Shown piece by piece: positions 57,358-64,000 of a stretch of DNA of 64,000 nucleotides (its first letter is position 1; every line of letters starts with the position of its first letter). Location of the stretch: the NCBI GenBank assembly GCA_033439795.1, contig JAUTDP010000014.1, forward strand, positions 1,054,001 to 1,118,000, written 5' to 3'. Below the pieces are notes generated by a model that saw only the letters and a program-made list of their open reading frames with translations, was not told the DNA's origin and made no database searches. This DNA is from Sordaria brevicollis. Its lineage: Eukaryota > Ascomycota > Sordariomycetes > Sordariales > Sordariaceae. A program made the translations under genes and the position numbers.

Positions 57358-57652
57358 CCATAGAAACTCGCGAGCGTCGTAAAACACTAATCCCTCTAAT
57401 TTACTAAAGTCTACTAAAGTCTACACAAATGGCTAGCCGGCATCAAATCGGTCGCTACGGTTAGAAATGTACGAAAGTTGAACGGATGAACAAGATTCTT
57501 CGAGCTTTCATAACTGAACAAGTACATATGCTAATATATACTAGTTAATTAGGCATCCTATTGGCAGGACTATGGTAGCTTTCCAGCAGACTTCAGCAGA
57601 CTTTAGCAAACTAGAGGGATTAGCGTTTTGCGACGCTCGCGAGTTTCTACGG
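57358..57652. mobile_element. TA-flanked MITE, 295 bp
   Basis: Terminal inverted repeats of about 65-68 bp begin CCATAGAAACTCGCGAGCGT on the left and CCGTAGAAACTCGCGAGCGT on the right. TA lies directly outside both ends (57,356-57,357 and 57,653-57,654), the Tc1/mariner target-site pattern. Within each arm an actaaagtct-like 10-mer is repeated. The interior of about 160 bp codes for nothing. Of eight differences between the arms, five are CpA/TpG-to-TpA changes, all in the left arm. Confidence 0.85.
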
Positions 57653-60340
57653 TAAGTACCAGTACCACAGCTTCCTGGCACGGATGCAGAATAGTTCCCT
57701 TCTCGCTTGCTGCGGTACACTTGCGGCTGGCATCGTTTGAAATCCACAATCAGGTTTTCAGGGAGACTGACAGTTGCACCATGAATATCTGGCACCACAA
57801 TAGTTGATACGGATGAAATGAGCCGCGGTTATAGTGGACTATCCATTTACTACTAGTGTTCGGGAAGGGACCATTCGGCCCCTCCCCTTCCCTTTGCTAA
57901 ATAGGCCACGTGCTCCTACTGGCTGGACAAGCTACGTATGTACTCCTTTTTGGGGTTGTTTTATGTATATGGAAACGCGTAGAGGAACCGGGCTGGCAGC
58001 GTGGAGGAAAGGTTGCTAACAAAAAGTGCTATTTTCTCTGTTAGGTCTAATAATTCTTTTGCGGGTGAAAAGTGCAGTTTTCGTCCGTGCGATAACAGTC
58101 TGTTAATGCTGACGTAGTCCAGTATGGGGCTTCCGTGCAAAAGCACTAACGTTCTTAACCGCACTTTTTAGCGTTGCAGCTGCTATTAGTAAAGTAGAGA
58201 TTCCTAATCTTGGGTATCTTCACCTGCGGCTTCATTCCGATCATAAGTCCATCTAGATGTCACGCCCAAGAACACCTCCCAGAATGATCACAATATGATT
58301 TTGCCCTTCTTTGCTGATGCCAGCGTCCTTCCCCCCTTCTTCATGCCTACACGTTATCCTTCGTTCCTCTCCGTACTCGCTGCCCCGTAGTCTAATTTCT
58401 GTTCAAGCCATGCGGCAGACTGAGGTGCACGAAGGAACGGCGGAACGCGGCATGAGACAGCACAAGCTGGTGACTACACCGCAGATGCAAAGAACGGCCT
58501 GCAATGTAAAGAAGGAGAACGAAGGGGAAAGAAGCACGCACGGCAGGTCAATTTCATTAATATCGCCTTGTTCCCACAGTCCGGCAAAGATCCCTAAACC
58601 GAGATTGTTATCACCCAACGAAAATCACACCAGCATTCACACGCACACCTCCAGCACCTGTCTCAGGCATGGCTGTATAACTCAGTACACAAAGGCATCA
58701 GTGCAGGGATCATGGCAGAAAGGCACAGGAAGAACAAGCATTCCTGAAAGTGACCGCTGAGGGAGGTCTCGGAGACGCCTCGCCGGGGCCGGCGGTGATC
58801 TGTCTGCGGACGCGTTAGGCCGTGGGTTAGGGGAGAAAGATGGTTGTGATCGAGGAGGGCTTTGTGTGCTTCGGCGGTACTTTCACAGAGCCACCTGGAA
58901 CTTACCGGCTACCGACGGACGCCAGTTGGGGAGAAGGTGGCCAACGGGAGTGTTCGATCGTCGTTTTACGCCATTGTGTGGGTAACGAGAGACGACGACG
59001 ACGGGGAAGCAAGCAGCCTCGTGAGCTCTTTGAGCGACGAAAATCGAACTTACGTGATGGACAGCGAGAGTACGACACACCTAGGAGGAAAGAATGTACT
59101 TGGAAATTTGATGCCCTTGAGAACAAAGATGCAGTGGAGTGGGGGCTCTGCTGGGGGGAGGGAATGGAACGAAGGAGGAAAGAGCGAAAAGTTTTCACAT
59201 CCGGCTTGCATTCGCTCTTGCCGCAACCTGAGCTGGCAAACAAAGAGCTAAAACTCTCGCTATGCAAAGCTGAGACATGAAGAAGACCTCGACGATGGGG
59301 ATGATGGAAATTAACACGGCATGAGGTTGGGGAGATTGTGATTCAAATCAGCAAAGGTAGCCTACAATTGTACTCTCCATCATTCTCAATCAGACGAAGC
59401 AGGCCAGGATGGACTACGGACAGCTCATCTCATCACTCCCTAATACCCGAGCGAGACATAAATTGGGCTGTCTCATCAATTTGAGAAGCTGTTTGACTCC
59501 ACAAGCAGGAAAGACTGCCGTGTGCTATCTCGAAACGAGACCCGAGCTTGTACGTTATAGCCGAAGAAACATCCATTCCACTCATTGCAAAGAGCACACC
59601 CGCTATATCTTTGAAATCCACTTGTACCAACATAGGTACATAGCTGACTTGGCTCTCTTCCTCCTTTCCTTTCCCCCCTCCCTCAAGACCAACATACCTA
59701 ATACCTCCTCTCTGCCTCCATGCTTGTGATATCGCTGGAAGATATGAAGAATCCGGCCGCCGCAGACATGCACGCATAAACCCGTTCTATCCTCCATCAG
59801 TCTCGCCGTCTTCCCGCAATGCTTTCAGAAGCACGAACAAATCAAAGAGGCAGCCAGTCAGTTCTTCTTCGCACAATTCACAACTCAAGGTACATCTGCA
59901 TTCAACGAGCTGATTTTCACGGATTCGCAACGACCAGCACCACCCCGATGAAAGTGCAAGGGGAACTACCAGATTCTTTTCGATCTCACGCCATCTCAGA
60001 TGCAAGCTGGGCGTTCGGGCTTCTCGTATCCCAGCACCGTGCGCTGACGGGCTTCGTTCATCCCGAACCGAACTCAAGCGATAAGAACCGTGCGTACGCT
60101 TGCATCAACACCCACCGACGAAGAGGAGAAGAATGGGATGAACTCAAAGAGCATGGTCATGATTGTTGGAGGGTTCAATACTAAGCTTCCGTTTCCCTTC
60201 TTGACGTCTCGACGGGCTACGTACGGTTGGTGGTAGTACCATCTATGTGCGTGCTCTTCAGCAACACTAGTATAGCTCTACGGTATCCAAACTCATCACT
60301 GGAAAAGAGCAAGAAAGCGCAATGGACTTCGGTGTGAATG

Positions 60341-60394
<54 letters not shown>
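60341..60394. repeat. 54-nt homopolymer A tract
   Basis: An uninterrupted run of 54 A follows ggtgtgaatg. The heptamer CATCACT occurs just after it (60,395) and also 101 bases earlier (60,294). This could be a slipped microsatellite, the tail of a retroposed sequence, or an assembly artefact. Confidence 0.85.
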
Positions 60395-60395
<1 letters not shown>

Positions 60396-61052
60396 ATCAC
60401 TACTCTACGTCATTATGAGCTTTCTTCCGTGCCATTTCCGCCAATGATTCTATGTACAACCAAACCAAGTCATATAAAAGCTGAACCAAAACAAAGGTCA
60501 TCACTCTCCGTCGAGTCGACTCGATGAGGCATGACGAGAGGAGGATGATGACGAAAAGGAAGAAGGTTACTAAACAAATGGAAGATGTAAACCAAACCGA
60601 ACTTCGTAGGTAGTGTATGTCGTCGAGTATTCGTAGACTCCATGTTGAGCTACCGCCTGCCCGTGAGCGACTGCCATTTCTCCCTTAGTTCACTCAATCA
60701 ATTAGTCCCACGACCCGTCTCTACAACTGAACTCATTGACCGCCATCTCTTTCCTTTCCTTGATCTCCAACCTGGGCATCGCCCCTTCCCTTTTGCCTTC
60801 CCACAGATCACGCACTCAGCTTGCATCGTCCAGCTTTTGACATACCACCCGCGTTTGATGTCAGAAGGGGGAACCAAAAGTAAGACCGAAATGTAGTCGT
60901 CGCTCAACGTGGGATATTAAGTGGCGTATTATTATTCGGAACAAGAAGGAGGAAACGACGTCGAACCGAATTATACGTTAGACAGGTTGAAGTTGTGTTT
61001 AACTGCTTATTTTATTTTCGCATCTCGTTCTCATTTGTGTGTCTTTGTCCAG

Positions 61053-61096
61053 TTGTGTGTGTGTGTGTGTGTGTGCGTGTGTGTGTGTGTGTGTGC
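61053..61096. repeat. (GT)n microsatellite
   Basis: A GT dinucleotide run of about 44 bases, interrupted by single GC steps near 61,075 and 61,095. Confidence 0.9.
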
Positions 61097-61246
61097 GTTT
61101 GTGTTTGTGAAATTCGATTAGTCTTAACAGAAGAAAAAAAGCAGTGAAGAAAAAAGAAGAGGTTTTTTGTTAAGAAAAGTCCGATAATAAAAACCGCCGC
61201 CTGCCAACCAATTGTTCCATAATGATCATCTTTCTTTCACACGTTC

Positions 61247-61268
61247 CCATCCATCCATCCATCCATCC
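61247..61268. repeat. (CATC)n microsatellite
   Basis: Five tandem CATC units, in the probable 3' UTR of the minus-strand gene. Confidence 0.85.
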
Positions 61269-61623
61269 TATTCTTTCATTCGCAGCACATGCGCGCGCGC
61301 CCACACCACTTTTCTTCTAACCAAATAGTCCGCCCCATACGTATCATTAAGTAGTACTGAATGAATGCTCTTTTTCATCCCCCGCCTTCTTCGGTCTCTC
61401 TTCCTCCGTCTCGATGAGGATTCTTGACAGGTAAAGGGGGCTAAAATATGTGTTGCCTTGATGAGAATGGATGATGATTGTGAAGAGGACACACAAAAAA
61501 GAGGAATAGTAGCCAGTTCCTTTATAAATGACAAATGCTTCTTCCACCCGGTCGTCGTTTCATACATGCCAAAAAACAGCTTCCAAAAAAAAAGTTCCAA
61601 ACACCATTTGTCCATTAAGTTGC

Positions 61624-63926
61624 TTAGCGCACTCCTATGGGAGGACGAGGTCCTAGGCTACTCTGGCTGCTGTGTGCCGAGGGTTCCGATGATTCGAGCT
61701 GATGCGTAGAATCACCACTCGCCGCGCTGGCGCTTGCACTACCAGTCAGACTTCGAACATTTTTGGTCATCATGGTATCTGGTGGTTGAAGGGCGCTCAC
61801 CCCGGCATGTTGTTCCACCTGTTGCGGAACGACCGCGTTTCCGTGACCTGGAGGATAACGAGGCATGGGCTGCCTCATTCCATCAGGAGGCGAGGGTCGG
61901 CCGCCGTTCATGTACGGCGCGCTGTAGCCGTTTGGTGGGGAAGGGCGACCGCTACCTCCCCTCATGGACGGGCTGTATGGGTTCCCTGGTGATTGACTGG
62001 CGCGTCTCGGCATGCCTCCATGTGGCGGAGGGCCCTGAGTGTACTGCAGCTCATCCAGACGGGCGGCCGTCAAAGAGTTTGTCCTCGATTCCGCATGAAT
62101 CGCTCCCCGGTCCACATTTCCGTAACGGTTCGAGGTGAAGCTCATCAGAGGGTCGTCCAAGATGTTGTCGTGCAACCCTGGAATCTCAGCAACGATGTGG
62201 CTCGATCTGTTCCGCCCAAACTTCGGCCTGAACCTGCTACTCCGGGACGTCGGTGCATTGGGCTCGGGGTTCTTGCGCAACTGGTGATGATCGCTGGGCG
62301 CTTTCCTGGTCTTCTTCGAAGTAACGCTCATCATGTCAAAGTTGTCGGGGTCGATCAACGGCACGGGAGGCGCAGAAGCCGGGTCATAGTAATCGTCGTC
62401 GTCATCGTCGTCATCGTCGAAACCGCCATTGTACCTTGATGGAGGACCCCTTCTCGATCCTGGTGGGGGGCCACCGGCAGCAGCAGCACGTCTTAGCCTC
62501 ATCTCCTGCTCCCTGAGGGCAAGCTCACGCTGACGCAGCTGCAACTCCCTTTCCCGCAAAGCCAAATCGTGCGATGGATAGCCGCCCTCGCCACCTTCAG
62601 GAATGTCGTCGTAAAGCACCAAATGGCTAAACTCCTCCAAATCAGCTCCTTCCAGCGAGCCCCTCCTCGATGGCTGTCGGCTTCCACTGGTTGGCGGTCT
62701 GGGGTATCCGTTAGGTGGTGGGCCACCGTTCATAGTAGGCCTGCGCATGCCGGGTGGTGCTGGTCCCAGCTGCGAAGAGCCCCTAGGGCGCATCCGTGGC
62801 ATGCCGTTTCCATTGGCCACGCCGTTAGCACGAGGAGTGGCTGGTGTTCCTCGGGGCAGAGGGGGCGTGGCGGACGGCGACCCTGGCTGTAGAGGCGGCG
62901 CGAGACCGTCTGTCTTGGGTCTGTTGCGGTTGGCGATATTGGTGTTGTGAAGGAGGGCGTAAAGCGTCTCGATTCGTGGAACTGGCACGCCAACTTCCTG
63001 GGCTAACCTGATAGGCGAGCCGAGATATGTCTCAACCTCCATTGGGCGCCTCGCAACGTAATCTTGCCACATCATGTTCTCCGTCGTCGTCCTCGCGAAT
63101 TCATCAATGGTGTTCTTCTTGAAATCGGGCGGGAACTTGCAACCCTGTGCTTCGGCCACGGCTAATAGCTCGTCAATGATATCCGATATGAGCTTGGCCA
63201 CGCCCACCTTGTCGAGGAGCTGGCCATGGTTGGGAGTTTCGAACAGGACTGTGAGAGGATGGAAAGCGATTGGGCTGTAATTCGGTTAGCATCTCGTTCC
63301 TATCCTGATCTGTCTCTCCCAATGATGATGACCAACATACCCAATAACTCTTTCGAACTGCTGTTGCCGAATGTTACTCGAGACTTTGCAGTCGACCTGA
63401 CCAGTGCTGAGGGTCATGGCCAGTGCCTGCGCCATATCTTCCTGTATCGAAGTTGGAATGTTGGAGTTCTTGTTTGCGGCGCCAACCCAGACTTCTGTTG
63501 AGCCCTTGTGCTCGAATTCGCTTCCTCCGAGCTGAGTGAGCTCGGCGCCGCAGACCAGCGAAAGGACTACATTAGTGGGGAATCGTTCTTCAATGGCTGA
63601 TTCGAGGCCGAGCGAGTGTGTGGTATTAACAAGGATGCAAGTATGCTGCGGAGTGACGACGGAATCGATCACGGACGCCAGGTCGTAAACATCGGGAAGG
63701 GCCTTTATACAGAGAATGACATAGTCGAATGCGCCGCCCTCTCTGCGAGTGGCAGCCTCCTCGGGTGCCCGGACAACTGCGTCATAGCATCACGGATTAG
63801 CAACAGCGTTTAACGGTCGAGCGTATTCAACGCAGGGGTAAAAGAGTCCTGGAGAACACGAGAGGATTGTTGGAGAATGGCTTACCGTGACGAGGCTTGA
63901 AGCGCTCATTGCCAAAGACCGGAGAC
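61624..63926 (-). CDS. Ketopantoate-reductase-like protein with long disordered tail (5' end beyond window)
   Basis: Exons on the minus strand are 63,926-63,886, 63,776-63,341 and 63,274-61,624. Introns of 109 and 66 nt have GTAAGC and GTATGT donors, and the joined frame is open: SPVFGNERFKPRH, VVRAPEEA, RVIG, PIAFHPLTVLFETP. The 5' exon with the NADP-binding GxGxxG lies off the window. The visible part resembles the second half of the PanE/ApbA family (2-dehydropantoate 2-reductase): D-Y-V-I-L-C-I-K-A near the Rossmann end, VVLSLVCGAELTQLG, then a helical C-terminal domain ending at RIETLYALLHNTN. The family normally stops here, near 320 residues. This protein adds about 400 residues rich in Pro, Gly, Ser and Arg with a run of nine Asp. 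Catalysis of ketopantoate reduction is not certain because fungal ApbA-like paralogues are common. Confidence 0.85.
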
Positions 63927-64000
63927 CTAGACCCAGCAAAACCATGTCAGCACTGTTATCCGGATGCGTGCGGACCAGCGTTTTTCTGCAACTCTTCTCC

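Larger units (their letters stand above)
57655..61623. other. Gene-poor spacer with microsatellites
   Basis: No supportable gene is present. Open frames of 90-150 codons (for example 58,311-58,760 and 58,840-59,280) lack recognisable domains or starts. The stretch holds a poly(A) tract at 60,341, a (GT)n at 61,053 and a (CATC)n at 61,247. The last few hundred bases are likely the 3' UTR of the ketopantoate-reductase-like gene. Confidence 0.5.

Noticed and set aside
58311..59280. Two plus-strand frames of 146-149 codons
   Set aside because: Not recognisable, overlapped by antisense frames of similar length, and without intron or start evidence.

Overview
The window looks like a chromosome segment of a filamentous ascomycete (Pezizomycotina, most likely a Sordariomycete near Neurospora/Sordaria). 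Two signs support this. Bases 1 to about 40,500 are extremely AT-rich, with almost no CpA or TpG left while CpG survives, which is the mark of saturated repeat-induced point mutation (RIP). The genic part has short spliceosomal introns (58 to 109 nt) with GTAAGT-type donors and fungal gene families. The genus is inference.

Bases 1-40,500 are a nested graveyard of mobile elements. From left to right: (a) a minus-strand Ty3/Gypsy element cut by the left edge, with a recognisable reverse transcriptase and Gag-like region, a 67-bp tandem repeat and a GC-rich LTR-like island; (b) a 0.78-kb sequence present twice, at 6.4 and 16.2 kb; (c) between these copies, a structurally complete Ty3/Gypsy element (7473-14923) with 251-bp LTRs, a polypurine tract, a CTTAT target duplication and decayed Gag, zinc knuckle, protease, RT, RNase H and integrase regions; (d) two head-to-tail 2.38-kb units (16,969-21,716), each with a minus-strand Tc1/mariner-type transposase remnant; (e) about 18 kb (22.0-40.3 kb) of plus-strand protein-coding remnants of no recognised family, punctuated by a recurring palindromic motif and containing a 26-codon repeat present five times; (f) two small non-autonomous hAT-like elements (407 and 410 bp) with long terminal inverted repeats and perfect 8-bp target duplications. 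These two retain normal base composition and sit inside the RIP-mutated block.

Bases 40,500-64,000 are ordinary genic DNA. I support three protein genes: a Pho85-type (Pcl) cyclin with one intron, a long leader and an upstream ORF (47,160-49,233, +); an unrecognised 229-residue protein with a proline-rich tail (55,538-56,227, -); and a ketopantoate-reductase-like protein with a very long disordered tail, whose 5' end lies beyond the window (61,624-63,926, -). Between them lie a decayed repeat array in which five units carry intron-like donor, branch-point and acceptor signals (53.2-55.2 kb), a 295-bp TA-flanked MITE whose left arm carries RIP-type changes, several microsatellites and a 54-nt poly(A) tract. 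The three genes show no operon-like relation.

The most unusual items are the unclassified multi-gene block at 22-40 kb and the two RIP-free hAT-like miniature elements inside it. Boundaries in the AT-rich part were read by eye and are approximate unless target duplications fix them.
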